Of a stretch of DNA of 64,000 nucleotides, positions 31,856-42,570 are shown in pieces. The stretch spans positions 992,001 to 1,056,000 of the forward strand of contig NZ_LECZ01000027.1 of NCBI RefSeq assembly GCF_001022965.1, written 5' to 3'. Made by a program: the position numbers and the translations under genes. Positions within the stretch are counted from its first letter, which is position 1. Each line of letters opens with the position of its first letter. Source of the stretch: Enterobacter genomosp. O (GTDB lineage Bacteria; Pseudomonadota; Gammaproteobacteria; Enterobacterales; Enterobacteriaceae). The notes under the pieces are model-generated. The model was not told the origin of the DNA. It made no database searches and worked only from the letters and a program-made list of their open reading frames with translations.

Positions 31856-31884
31856 AAAAGCCGACCTCCGGGTCGGCTTTTTTT
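31856..31884 (+). terminator. Terminator of rne
   Basis: Perfect stem aaaagccgacc (31856-31866) / ggtcggctttt (31871-31881) followed by further T residues. It slightly overlaps the 3' end of the convergent LysR gene (stop codon at 31883), so the two transcripts meet here. Confidence 0.9.
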
Positions 31885-32821
31885 ATGGCTGCTGCACGGG
31901 CTTTCTCATCCCGGTGACCTCCGGCATTATCTGCCGCATCAACTCCAGAAAACGCCGCAAGCGCGCCGGATAATAACGGGACCAGGGGTAAACCAGATGC
32001 ACCGGTAACGCGGCGGGCTGCCACTCTGGCAGTAAATGCACCAGCCGACCTTGCTGAATATCATCCTGTACCGTCCAGCTGGATACAACCGCCACGCCAA
32101 GCCCGGTGAGCGCCGTATTGCGTGCAACATACAGGCTGTCGGTGCTGAGGCGTGGGGTAATAGCCACTCGCGCGGGAGCAGGTGATGCATCGTGAAAAAG
32201 CTCCACGTGGCGCTGGTAGAAAGAGCTGATGGCTATCCAGGGGAATTGTTGCAAATCCTCCGGGGCGTTAACCGCCGGGAAACGGGCCAGCAATGCCGGA
32301 GAAGCCACCACCGAACGCGGCACTTCGGCCAGCAGCACGGATACGGTTGCCGGATCCACTTCCACGCCCACCCGAATCGCGCAGTCAAGGTTGTCGCCGA
32401 GAAAATCCGCCGAGCGATCGTTAAGCATCCACTCAATCGAAAGCTGCGGGTAGCGCTGCAAAAATTCGGTTAACGGCTTCAGAAGCTGGTCCTGACCAAA
32501 CGCGTGCGGTGCCCGCACCCGCAATACGCCCACAGGCTCATCTTCCGTCTGCCCCACTTCATCTTCCAGCGCCAGCCAGCTGTCAATCACCCGACGGGCG
32601 TGCTGATAGCAGCGCTCGCCGTCATCCGTTAGCCGCGTCGTGTGGGTAGTGCGCAACATCAGACGCACACCCAGCATTGTCTCAAGCGACTGTAACCGTC
32701 GGCTCACCGTGGCCTGGGTTGTTGCCAGCTGCCGTGCCGCCGCAGAGAGTGAACCCGCCTCAACAATCCGGACAAACGTCCGCATTAGCTCCACCCTGTC
32801 TATACGCTCAGCTCTTTTCAT
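31883..32821 (-). CDS. LysR-type transcriptional regulator
   Basis: An LTTR of 312 residues. The winged helix-turn-helix is at about residues 10-70 (MRTFVRIVEAGSLSAAARQL ... ATVSRRLQSLETMLGVRLMLR). The effector domain follows, with VGVLRVRAPHAFGQDQLL and a YPWSRYYPARLRRFLELM C-terminus of the type seen in the AaeR/YafC-like subgroup. I chose ATG 32821 because a longer upstream frame would place a perfect palindrome inside the coding sequence. It is divergent from an MFS transporter, which it probably regulates. The pair is absent between rne and flgL in E. coli K-12. The inducer is unknown. Confidence 0.88.
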   Translation of the reverse strand: MKRAERIDRVELMRTFVRIVEAGSLSAAARQLATTQATVSRRLQSLETMLGVRLMLRTTHTTRLTDDGERCYQHARRVIDSWLALEDEVGQTEDEPVGVLRVRAPHAFGQDQLLKPLTEFLQRYPQLSIEWMLNDRSADFLGDNLDCAIRVGVEVDPATVSVLLAEVPRSVVASPALLARFPAVNAPEDLQQFPWIAISSFYQRHVELFHDASPAPARVAITPRLSTDSLYVARNTALTGLGVAVVSSWTVQDDIQQGRLVHLLPEWQPAALPVHLVYPWSRYYPARLRRFLELMRQIMPEVTGMRKPVQQP

Positions 32822-32831
32822 CGCATTTTCA

Positions 32832-32852
32832 CTTATACGTCTAACGTATAAG
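32832..32852. promoter_or_regulatory. Perfect 21-bp palindrome, probable LysR operator
   Basis: cttatacgt-cta-acgtataag has perfect 9-bp arms and contains atac-N7-gtat, a T-N11-A LysR box. It lies 10 bases before the LysR start and 78 bases before the MFS start, the expected place for an autoregulatory site in a divergent LTTR/target pair (inference). Confidence 0.7.
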
Positions 32853-32930
32853 CGTTTTACCACCGGGCCCGCTACCGCCGCAAGGCGTACTGATAAAAAA
32901 TAGCCTCACACGACGAATGAGGAACAACGT

Positions 32931-34145
32931 ATGAACACAACAACCACTCCCCACGCTGCAAGCCGCTGGGTGATTTTTATGCTGGCCCTGGGGGCTGGTT
33001 TCAGCGTGGCATCAATCTACTACGCGCAGCCCCTTCTGCCGCTGATGGGCGCCGATCTTCATCTGAGCATTGAAGGCATGGGGCTGGTACCCACCTTGAC
33101 TCAGGCAGGCTACGCGCTCGGCATTCTCTTCCTGCTTCCGCTGGGCGATCGCCACGATCGCAGGACGTTAATCCTGATTAAAAGTGCCGCGCTGGCGCTA
33201 TTTCTTCTCGGCTGTAGCCTGACCGGGCAGCTTCATTCTCTGCTGCTGGCAAGCCTGCTCATAGGCATGGCCGCCACCATGGCGCAGGATATCGTCCCCG
33301 CCGCGGCAATCCTTGCCCCGGAAGGCAAACAGGGGAAAACCGTGGGCACGGTAATGACCGGGCTGCTGCTGGGCATATTATTATCAAGAACCGTGAGCGG
33401 CGTGGTGGGCGAGGCATTTGGCTGGCGCGTCATGTACCAGCTGGCGGCGGCGAGCATTGCGTTCATCGGGGTAATGATGTGGTTTGTGCTTCCCCGTTTT
33501 GCCATTCACTCCACGCTGAGCTATCCCGCGCTGATGCGCTCGATGGAACATCTGTGGCGTCGGTACCCGGCACTGCGCCGCGCCGCGCTGGCTCAGGGTT
33601 TTCTGTCGATTGCCTTCAGCGCCTTCTGGTCTACCCTTGCGGTCATGCTGCTGGAACGTTATCACCTTGGTAGTGCCGTAGCGGGAGGCTTTGGTATTGC
33701 AGGTGCCGCCGGTGCGCTAGCTGCTCCGCTGGCAGGGGGTCTGGCGGACAAACTGGGTGCGGGAAAAGTCACGCAGCTTGGTGCAGTCCTGGTCACCGTC
33801 TCCTTCGCCCTGATGTTCCTGATGCCCACGCTGGGGGTCCATGGACAGCTGGTTTTGATCGCCCTCTCCGCCGTCGGGTTCGATCTGGGCCTGCAGTCCA
33901 GCCTGGTCGCCCATCAGAACCTGGTATACAGCCTTGAGCCGCAGGCGCGTGGTCGCCTGAATGCCCTGCTCTTTACGGTGGTGTTTATCGGGATGGCGCT
34001 GGGTTCAGCGTTAGGCAGCAATATCTACTCGCTGGCTGGCTGGACGGGCGTGGTCGCGCTGGCGACGGTCTGTGGCGTCATTGCGCTGGCCATCCGTCTG
34101 ATTGAAAGTGCACGCGTTGCCTCTGCACCAGCAGAAGCCGCATAA
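32931..34145 (+). CDS. MFS transporter, drug:H+ antiporter-like
   Basis: A 404-residue major facilitator with 12 predicted hydrophobic helices. It opens ASRWVIFMLALGAGFSVASI, then YYAQPLLPLMGADL, and has a clear MFS motif A variant GDRHDRRTLI in the loop after helix 2 and GGLADKLGAGKV at the equivalent loop in the second half. ARGRLNALLFTVVFIGMALGS is conserved in the YgaY-like subgroup of uncharacterised exporters. RBS gagg is 8 bases before the ATG. The substrate is unknown; the divergent LysR gene suggests an inducible exporter. Confidence 0.9.
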   Translation: MNTTTTPHAASRWVIFMLALGAGFSVASIYYAQPLLPLMGADLHLSIEGMGLVPTLTQAGYALGILFLLPLGDRHDRRTLILIKSAALALFLLGCSLTGQLHSLLLASLLIGMAATMAQDIVPAAAILAPEGKQGKTVGTVMTGLLLGILLSRTVSGVVGEAFGWRVMYQLAAASIAFIGVMMWFVLPRFAIHSTLSYPALMRSMEHLWRRYPALRRAALAQGFLSIAFSAFWSTLAVMLLERYHLGSAVAGGFGIAGAAGALAAPLAGGLADKLGAGKVTQLGAVLVTVSFALMFLMPTLGVHGQLVLIALSAVGFDLGLQSSLVAHQNLVYSLEPQARGRLNALLFTVVFIGMALGSALGSNIYSLAGWTGVVALATVCGVIALAIRLIESARVASAPAEAA

Positions 34146-34175
34146 AAAAAATGCCCAATCCAGACGGATTGGGCA
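34143..34175 (-). terminator. Terminator of flgKL (also under the MFS gene 3' end)
   Basis: Perfect 10-bp stem tgcccaatcc (34152-34161) / ggattgggca (34166-34175), followed leftward by eight T residues. It lies 46 bases past the flgL stop codon and also just after the MFS gene. Confidence 0.88.
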
Positions 34176-34220
34176 GTAAAACATGCCCAGTTTCAAGACA
34201 TGCTCTAAGAGGTCAAGATG

Positions 34221-35174
34221 TTATTTGTTCAGCTGGAACAGGGACATACCCTGCATATCGCTAAACGCTTTATAAGAGGCCTGCAGGGCCGCCTGCTGCA
34301 TGGTGTAAGAGGAAATCGCTTCGTTCCAGTCGACGTCAACCAGATCGCTCATCTGCTTGGTCTGACCCAGCGCGCGGTCATCACCCAGCGTATCGAGTTT
34401 TTCCAGCTCGTTCATCTTGGTTCCCACATCCGCAACAACCGTCAGGACATTGTTCTGGGCGTTCTTAATGCCGATTTGCGCGTTGGCAATCACCTGGCTT
34501 TGCGCCGTTGCGGCAGCCGGATCGTTCGCAATCGGCGTCTTCAGCGACGCAATGGCCGTATCAAGGATTTTGAACATGTTTGTTTCGCCATATCCACCGC
34601 CCGGCAGCTCTTCCGCATTACTGGTAATGCTGTTAAAAATCTGCTGACCGGTATGGCTAATCGCCATATTTCGCGCCGTATCGACCTGCTGCGTGATGGC
34701 CTCAGTACCACCGTTGTAATCCCCGGTCGCGGCATCAAACGGTGCGCTCTCGGTTTTGTATCCCGCGAAAATAAAGCGACCATTGCCATCCGTCGTGTTG
34801 GCCAGGTTCATCAGCTGATCGCGGATCCCCTGAAGATCGGTCGCCAGAGAAAGACGGTCGTCATCGCTCAGCGTGCCGTTCGAGGCGTAAACCAGCTTCT
34901 CGCGCACGCTTGAGATCGCGGTGTTAACCTGGGTTAACACGCTATCTTCCAGCGAAACCTTTTGCGTTGCAAAGGTACGCGCGAGGGCGAACTGGCTGTT
35001 CTGCGACTGAGATTGCGACAAAACGATGGCCTGCGAAGCGGCAATAGGATCGTCCGACGGACGATTGACGCGCTTGCCGGTGGACATCTGCTCACCGTAG
35101 CTCAGCCATCTGCTCTGGGAATCGGTGATCCCACGCATGTTCTGCTCGTACATCATCTGGGTGCTAATACGCAT
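34221..35174 (-). CDS. flgL: Flagellar hook-filament junction protein FlgL (HAP3)
   Basis: Adapts the hook to the filament. The 317-residue protein has a flagellin-like N-terminal helix (MRISTQMMYEQNMRGITDSQ) and C-terminal helix (YTMQQAALQASYKAFSDMQGMSLFQLNK), between which lies the variable domain. It is 14 bases downstream of flgK and belongs to the late flgKL transcript. Confidence 0.97.
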   Translation of the reverse strand: MRISTQMMYEQNMRGITDSQSRWLSYGEQMSTGKRVNRPSDDPIAASQAIVLSQSQSQNSQFALARTFATQKVSLEDSVLTQVNTAISSVREKLVYASNGTLSDDDRLSLATDLQGIRDQLMNLANTTDGNGRFIFAGYKTESAPFDAATGDYNGGTEAITQQVDTARNMAISHTGQQIFNSITSNAEELPGGGYGETNMFKILDTAIASLKTPIANDPAAATAQSQVIANAQIGIKNAQNNVLTVVADVGTKMNELEKLDTLGDDRALGQTKQMSDLVDVDWNEAISSYTMQQAALQASYKAFSDMQGMSLFQLNK

Positions 35175-35188
35175 TTTTCACCTCAACC

Positions 35189-36829
35189 TTAACGAATGTT
35201 GATAATTGCATCGAAGAGCGTACTGGCAGTTTGTAGAACCTGCGCATTGGCCAGGTAGTACTGCTGATAACGCTGCAAATTGCCATACTCTTCGTCGAGG
35301 TTTACCCCAGAGATGGTCTGCTGCTGCTTGATTAACTGTGTTTCCACGTTGGCTTTCGTCTGGCTACTCACCTTCAGTGACGCCGTTGAGCTACCGACGG
35401 TACTGACGAGAGAGGCATACGCATCGTTGAAGGTTTTGTTGCCACCCACCACTTTAGCGTTTTGCAGATCGAGCAGCTTCTGACCGTTACGGTTGTCGCT
35501 TTCACCGCCGTTCTGCACCGACGCCATCGCCAGTTTGGACTCGTCGCTGATCGCCAGATCCATGTTCATGATGACGTTAGAAACAGGCTTCACGGTAAAA
35601 CTGTCTTTGGTATTTGCCGTGCCGCTCACATTAACGTTAAGGCCATCAAACGACAGATTGCCGCTGGCGTCCGGGGTCATCGTAAAGCTGGTTTTGTCTG
35701 ACGTGCGGGTGATGGTCCAGTCGGTGCCGTTAAATTGCAGCTTATAATCTGTCGCCTGAACTTGTTTACTGTCCGCCACAGACGCCGTGACAACAGCGGA
35801 ACCGCCATTCTTGCTGTTGGACAGCACTGCCGGAGAACCAAAGTCGAACAGCTTACCGCCAGCATCACCGTTAGCATCAAAACCGGCTTCGTGCTGCGTG
35901 TTCATCGCATCGGCAAAGGCCAGTGCCATTTGGTTCAGGCTGTTACGGGCTTTATCCAGATCTTCAGCACGGAAGGTCAGTAAACCGCCTAAAGAACCGG
36001 TGGTGATAAATTTCTCCGGGATCTCAATATTGCCCGCCACGTCATCGACATAGGCGATGGTAGTACGAGCCGGATCGGCGCTGGACTTCACGGCCGCCAG
36101 CTGGCTGGCTTTGCTGCCCTGCACCAGGCTGTAACCGTTACCGAGAGAGATATTAAACGTGCCGCTATCCTGTACGGAGACTTCCACACCCACGATTTTG
36201 TTCAGTTCAGTCACGAGCTGATCGCGCTGGTCAAGCAGATCGTTAGGTGACGCGCCCGCGCCAACGCCGGTCAGACGGGAGATCTGATCGTTCAGATTCG
36301 CAATCTGCGTCGCGTAGTTGTTGATCTGAGACACGCTGCTTGAGATGGCGGTATTAACCTGCGCATCCTGGTCACGGAGATACTGATCGTTGGTCTTAAA
36401 CTGATTCACCAGACCACCCGCTTTCCCCAGCACCGTCTGACGTGCTGCCGGGTCTTCGGCGTTGCTCACCAGGGTTTGCAGGCTCTTGAAGAAGTCCTGC
36501 AGCGTGGTGGAGAGCGAGTTGGTGGTATCAGAGAGCACATCGTCGATTTTTGACATCTGCTGATAGCGCGTCGTCAGACCGCTGCTCTGCGTCTGCGCGG
36601 CGCGCAGCTGGTTGGTAATGAAAGCGTCATACTCACGCTGGACACCGGAGACATACACCCCGTTACCCACCCAGCCACCGCCGGTCAGCGTGCTGTTTGA
36701 GGCACCCAGCACGGTCGTCTGGCGGGTATAACCTGCCACGTTGTAGCTTGAAATATTATTACTGACGGTATTGAGTGCCGACTGCGCAGCACTGAGGCCA
36801 CTCATGGCGCTGTTAATCAAACTGGACAT
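35189..36829 (-). CDS. flgK: Flagellar hook-filament junction protein FlgK (HAP1)
   Basis: First junction protein between hook and filament. It has 546 residues (547 in E. coli) from ATG 36829, giving MSSLINSAMSGLSAAQ; an ATG 27 bases upstream would add nine unrelated residues. The conserved NTVSNNISSYNVAGYTRQ rod/hook motif is at the N-terminus. The C-terminal coiled coil reads LIKQQQTISGVNLDEEYGNL and NAQVLQTASTLFDAIINIR. A FliA promoter lies 43-70 bases upstream. Confidence 0.97.
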   Translation of the reverse strand: MSSLINSAMSGLSAAQSALNTVSNNISSYNVAGYTRQTTVLGASNSTLTGGGWVGNGVYVSGVQREYDAFITNQLRAAQTQSSGLTTRYQQMSKIDDVLSDTTNSLSTTLQDFFKSLQTLVSNAEDPAARQTVLGKAGGLVNQFKTNDQYLRDQDAQVNTAISSSVSQINNYATQIANLNDQISRLTGVGAGASPNDLLDQRDQLVTELNKIVGVEVSVQDSGTFNISLGNGYSLVQGSKASQLAAVKSSADPARTTIAYVDDVAGNIEIPEKFITTGSLGGLLTFRAEDLDKARNSLNQMALAFADAMNTQHEAGFDANGDAGGKLFDFGSPAVLSNSKNGGSAVVTASVADSKQVQATDYKLQFNGTDWTITRTSDKTSFTMTPDASGNLSFDGLNVNVSGTANTKDSFTVKPVSNVIMNMDLAISDESKLAMASVQNGGESDNRNGQKLLDLQNAKVVGGNKTFNDAYASLVSTVGSSTASLKVSSQTKANVETQLIKQQQTISGVNLDEEYGNLQRYQQYYLANAQVLQTASTLFDAIINIR

Positions 36830-36871
36830 GGGGGTTCCTTTTATACGTTCAGACACGAGTCCTGATGAAGG

Positions 36872-36898
36872 TTATCGGCAACCTCCACCGGGACTTGA
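36872..36898 (-). promoter_or_regulatory. FliA (sigma-28) promoter of flgK
   Basis: Read leftward: -35 tcaagtcc (36898-36891), 11-base spacer, -10 gccgataa (36879-36872). The -10 is a perfect match to the sigma-28 consensus GCCGATAA and the spacing is exact. The site lies between flgJ and flgK, giving the late class-3 flgKL transcript. Confidence 0.85.
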
Positions 36899-36904
36899 GA
36901 ACTT

Positions 36905-37858
36905 TCAGAACAGATTTTCAATATCTGTGCTATAGGCTTTGCTGACCTTCTCGCCCATGGATTTCAGCTGCTGGATCATGCTGGTGAGCTTGCGCGCATA
37001 GTTTGGGTCGGTCGCGTAGCCCGCGTTTTGCAGAGCCTGCGCCCCCTGCTCCGCCGTCGCCGCCTGCGTAACGGCGGTATAGCGCGGATTGCGGCTCAGC
37101 AGCCCCACATAATCGGACAACGCTTCCAGATAAGAGCTGTAGACGCGGAATTTTGCTTTGACCTTCACCGCCGCACCGTTCTCGTACTCGGTGGTGGTGA
37201 TCTCCGTCGTCGGCCCTTTCCAGCTGGAAGTGGCTTTCACGCCGAAGATGTTGAAGCTCGGCTCACCGTTTTCCTTGCGGATCTGGCGCTGACCCCAGCC
37301 CGACTCCAGCGCGGCCTGTGCCAGAATCAGGTGATGCGGCACGCCGCTCTGCTGGCTGGCAAGGCGCGCAGGCAGAGAAAGCTGCGCCAGGAAGTCTTTG
37401 CTGTCACCCGAGAGCGGCTCATCGCCACTGTCCGTCGCTTTAGGTATGGCTTTACGCACCATTTGCGTCAGGGCCTGGTTCTGATAACTGGTCACCGTTT
37501 CCAGGTCGAACTTCATAGGCACCTGCTCCGGCCGATCCTGAGGCTGAATACCCTGCGCGGCTTCGGTCTGTTTCACAATCATGTCAGCCAGACCGAGGCC
37601 TTTTCCGGCGGTCATCTGCTGCGCAATCTGCTGGTCATACATGCTGGTGTAGAGACGCGTTGAATCACTGCTGAACATCCCGTCTTTCGGCAGGGTTTCA
37701 CGCATGCTTTTCAGCATCATCTGTACAAACATCCCCTCCACCTGGCGGGCGACCGGGCGGATATTCGCCGCCGGGTCTTTGCCTGCTTTGGTTTTCAGTT
37801 CGTTGAGCGACTGGGCATCCCAGGCTGCACTGGTCAACAGTTTGCTATCGGTCAGCAT
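36905..37858 (-). CDS. flgJ: Flagellar rod cap and peptidoglycan hydrolase FlgJ
   Basis: Two-domain protein of 317 residues (313 in E. coli). The N-terminal rod-cap domain (about 1-130, with ARQVEGMFVQMMLKSMRETL) assembles the rod. The C-terminal GH73 glucosaminidase domain (about 155-317) cuts peptidoglycan; the catalytic glutamate is Glu185 in LILAQAALESGWGQ. Its ATG overlaps the flgI stop codon by one base (TAATG), so the two are translationally coupled. Confidence 0.96.
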   Translation of the reverse strand: MLTDSKLLTSAAWDAQSLNELKTKAGKDPAANIRPVARQVEGMFVQMMLKSMRETLPKDGMFSSDSTRLYTSMYDQQIAQQMTAGKGLGLADMIVKQTEAAQGIQPQDRPEQVPMKFDLETVTSYQNQALTQMVRKAIPKATDSGDEPLSGDSKDFLAQLSLPARLASQQSGVPHHLILAQAALESGWGQRQIRKENGEPSFNIFGVKATSSWKGPTTEITTTEYENGAAVKVKAKFRVYSSYLEALSDYVGLLSRNPRYTAVTQAATAEQGAQALQNAGYATDPNYARKLTSMIQQLKSMGEKVSKAYSTDIENLF

Positions 37859-38955
37859 TAGATGATTTCCAGTTTGGCGCGCAGGCAGCCCGCGCTTTGC
37901 ATGGATTGCAGGATGGACATCAGGTCCATCGGCGTTGCCCCCAGGGCGTTCAGGGCGCGCACCACGCTGTTCAGGTTGGCGCTGGAGCGAACGCTCTGCA
38001 GTGACCCGCCGCTCTGGCGCATATCAATCTGCGTTTGCGGTGTCACCACGGTCTGACCGCCACCAAATGGCGTGTTCGGCTGGCTCACGTTCGCGGAGCG
38101 GTTAACCGTCACGGAGAGGTTACCCTGCGCCACGGCACAGCTGTCCAGCGACACTTCCCGGTTCATCACGACCGAGCCGGTACGGGAGTTGATGATCACC
38201 TTGGCATCCTGTACCGGAACGTTCACTTCCATATTCTGGATATCTGCCAGCATGCGCACCTGGTTGCTGCTGCCCGTGGAGGTACGGATCTGCACGGTGC
38301 GCGCATCCAGCGCCGTTGCATTACCGTAGCCGCGGCTGCGATTGATGGTATCGGCAATTTGCTGCGCCATCGTGAAGTCTTCATTATTGAGCTGCAGGTT
38401 AATGGTATTGCCCGCGCCAAACTGGGTCGGCAGTTCACGCTCAATGATCGCACCGTTGGTGATACGTCCACCGTTAAGCTGATTCACCTGCACGCTGCTT
38501 CCGCCTGCGGATGCACCCGCACCGCCGACCAGAATGTTACCCTGCGCCAGCGCATACACCTGGCTGTCGACGCCCTTCAGCGGGGTCATCAGCAGCGTAC
38601 CGCCGCGCAGGCTTTTGGCGTTACCCATTGAGGAAACCACCACGTCAATGGTCTGCCCCTGACGCGCGAACGCCGGGTAGGACGCGGTGACCATCACCGC
38701 GGCCACGTTTTTCAGCTGCATGTTGGTTCCCGCCGGCACGGTAATGCCGAGCTGGGAGAGCATGTTGTTCAGGCTTTGGGTCGTGAAGGGCGTCTGGGTC
38801 GTCTGGTCACCGGTACCATCCAGCCCCACTACCAGGCCATAGCCAATCAGCGAGTTCTCACGTACGCCCTGGACGCTGGTGAGATCGCGAATACGGTCAG
38901 CCTGGGCAAAGGTTGCCACCAGCGCGAGCGCCACGGCGAAGATCGATTTAAACAT
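37858..38955 (-). CDS. flgI: Flagellar P-ring protein FlgI
   Basis: Periplasmic ring protein that forms the rod bushing in the peptidoglycan layer. It has 365 residues with a Sec signal peptide ending [11 protein letters not shown]. Conserved segments are [23 protein letters not shown] near the N-terminus, [17 protein letters not shown] and the C-terminal [18 protein letters not shown]. It lies 12 bases after flgH. Confidence 0.97.
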   Translation of the reverse strand: MFKSIFAVALALVATFAQADRIRDLTSVQGVRENSLIGYGLVVGLDGTGDQTTQTPFTTQSLNNMLSQLGITVPAGTNMQLKNVAAVMVTASYPAFARQGQTIDVVVSSMGNAKSLRGGTLLMTPLKGVDSQVYALAQGNILVGGAGASAGGSSVQVNQLNGGRITNGAIIERELPTQFGAGNTINLQLNNEDFTMAQQIADTINRSRGYGNATALDARTVQIRTSTGSSNQVRMLADIQNMEVNVPVQDAKVIINSRTGSVVMNREVSLDSCAVAQGNLSVTVNRSANVSQPNTPFGGGQTVVTPQTQIDMRQSGGSLQSVRSSANLNSVVRALNALGATPMDLMSILQSMQSAGCLRAKLEII

Positions 38956-38967
38956 GGGTCACCTCGC

Positions 38968-39666
38968 TTACATCGGCGATAAATTAAGGAAGAAGCGCTG
39001 CAGCCAACCCATATTTTGCGCTTCATTGATATAGCCGTTACCGACGTACTCAATGCGCGCATCCGCCACCTGGGTGGACGGAACGGTGTTGGTGCCGCTG
39101 ATGGTGCGAGGGTTAACCACGCCCGAGAAACGAATGAATTCAGTGCCCTGGTTGATGGCGATCTGTTTTTCACCCACAACGTGTAAGTTGCCGTTAACCA
39201 GCACCTGGTCAACCGTGACCGTCAGCGTGCCGCTGAAGGTATTGCTGGCGTTCGCGCCGCCTTTACCGTTAAAGGTATTGCCGCCAGAGGCATCGACATC
39301 AGCACGCGCATTGCCGAACAGGCCCTGCAGATAGCGCGGTACGGTATCGAAGCCAAAATTCGTTTTGCCATCGCGGCTGGCATTCGCCGACGAGCTTTTG
39401 CTCGCACTAACGTTTTCCTGCAGCACAATGGTCAATGTATCGCCGACATTACGCGGGCGGCGATCTTCAAACAGCGGCTGATAACCGTAATTAATCGGCT
39501 GCGCGGTCTGGAAAATGGAGCCGTTTACCACTGGCGCTGGGCCAGGAACGGGTTGGGCAGTCGTCGCACCCTGGACCAATGGTTTAGACGGGATCAAAGC
39601 ACACCCGCTGAGGGTGACAGCCAGAACAGTCAGTATCGGATAACGAAACGCCGCGTTTTTTTGCAT
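38968..39666 (-). CDS. flgH: Flagellar L-ring lipoprotein FlgH
   Basis: Outer-membrane ring lipoprotein, 232 residues as in E. coli from ATG 39666. The lipobox is LSGC with Cys22. The conserved core [20 protein letters not shown] and the C-terminal [18 protein letters not shown] are intact. An ATG nine bases further upstream is in frame but less likely. Confidence 0.96.
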   Translation of the reverse strand: MQKNAAFRYPILTVLAVTLSGCALIPSKPLVQGATTAQPVPGPAPVVNGSIFQTAQPINYGYQPLFEDRRPRNVGDTLTIVLQENVSASKSSSANASRDGKTNFGFDTVPRYLQGLFGNARADVDASGGNTFNGKGGANASNTFSGTLTVTVDQVLVNGNLHVVGEKQIAINQGTEFIRFSGVVNPRTISGTNTVPSTQVADARIEYVGNGYINEAQNMGWLQRFFLNLSPM

Positions 39667-39723
39667 TGCCTTCATCTTCGAAAACAGGGAGCCGGTGCGG
39701 CGTTTACCGCACCGGACTACACC

Positions 39724-41273
<1,550 letters not shown>

Positions 41274-41293
41274 TGCGCTTTCCTGTTAGCCGC

Positions 41294-42544
41294 TTAACGC
41301 AGGTTAACCAGCGTGTTGAGGATCTGGTCCTGGGTTTTGATGGTCTGCGCGTTCGACTGATAGTTACGCTGCGCGACGATCATGTTCACCAGTTCTTTAC
41401 TCATATCCACGTTGGAAGCTTCCAGCGCGCCGTTGGTCAGCTTGCCGAAGTTACCGGTGCCCGCTGTACCCAGCAGCGCCACGCCGGATGACTGGGTGGC
41501 AGACCAGACGTTATCGCCTTCCGATTTCAGGCCTTCGTTGTTGGCGAAGTTTGCCAGCACGATCTGACCGAGAACCTGAGACTGTTCGTTGGAGTAGTTT
41601 CCTACCACGGTGCCATCGTCGTTGATCTCGTAGCTCACCAGATCGCCAGGCTTGTAGCCATTCTGCGTGGTATTCACAACGCTGTTCGCGCCGGTGTTCT
41701 GCTGCATGGAATTCTGGAAGCTGAGGGAGAAGGTCGCCGCCGTCGCACCGCCGACAGAGCCGGTGGTGATGTTAATGGCCGGCGTGGCGTTTGGCGTTGC
41801 ACTCAGTACACCCGCAGCGTTGTAGTTGTAAACGCCCGCCAGGTTACCGTTCGCATCGAAGTTCATCTGCGCCGCTTTCGTCGCGGTAGAACCAGCTACG
41901 CTGCCGTCCTGAGTGTAAAGATCCCATTTATTGTCAGCAGTCTTCACGTAGTAGACATACATATTATGGGCGTTACCCTGGCTGTCGAAGACGGTCACGG
42001 TACCTTTTTTGTTATAGGTATCCGAGTTGGTCGCATCGAACGGAGCAGTTTGCACAGGATCGGTTGAGTTCAGGTTGATCTGCTGCGCCGCGGTAGTAGT
42101 GGCTTTCGCCGACATCAGCGTATTCGGAATGGTGATAGCCTGAGGGTTCGCACCGGTCTGAATCGTCGGAGGGGTGCCTGCTGCCGGATAGCCTGTTACC
42201 TGCATACCCTGCATGTTCACCAGCGTACGGTTTTCGTCCAGCTTGAACTGGCCGTTACGGCTGTAGAATACAGAACCGTTGGAATCGACCATACGGAAGA
42301 AACCGTTCTGGCTAATGGCTACGTCCAGACCGCGACCGGTATTGGTAGTAGTACCGTCGGTAAAGTCCTGAGTGATGCCTGCGACCTTCACGCCGAGGCC
42401 GACTTTGGAACCGGCAAACATGTCTGCAAAGGAAGCAGAACCGGATTTAAAACCATAGGTCGCGGAGTTGGCGATGTTGTTGCCAATGACGTCCAGGTTG
42501 GTGGCCGCAGCATTCAGGCCGCTGACCGCTTGAGAAAAGGCCAT
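41294..42544 (-). CDS. flgE: Flagellar hook protein FlgE
   Basis: Builds the flexible hook. The protein has 416 residues (402 in E. coli), so the exposed middle domains carry a modest expansion. The N-terminal motif is AATNLDVIGNNIANSATYGF and the C-terminal motif ELVNMIVAQRNYQSNAQTIK. The central region (about 150-330) is Thr/Asn/Ala-rich, as expected for the surface D1/D2 domains, the least conserved part. Confidence 0.96.
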   Translation of the reverse strand: MAFSQAVSGLNAAATNLDVIGNNIANSATYGFKSGSASFADMFAGSKVGLGVKVAGITQDFTDGTTTNTGRGLDVAISQNGFFRMVDSNGSVFYSRNGQFKLDENRTLVNMQGMQVTGYPAAGTPPTIQTGANPQAITIPNTLMSAKATTTAAQQINLNSTDPVQTAPFDATNSDTYNKKGTVTVFDSQGNAHNMYVYYVKTADNKWDLYTQDGSVAGSTATKAAQMNFDANGNLAGVYNYNAAGVLSATPNATPAINITTGSVGGATAATFSLSFQNSMQQNTGANSVVNTTQNGYKPGDLVSYEINDDGTVVGNYSNEQSQVLGQIVLANFANNEGLKSEGDNVWSATQSSGVALLGTAGTGNFGKLTNGALEASNVDMSKELVNMIVAQRNYQSNAQTIKTQDQILNTLVNLR

Positions 42545-42570
42545 GACTTACTCCTGATAAGTGTTAAGGC

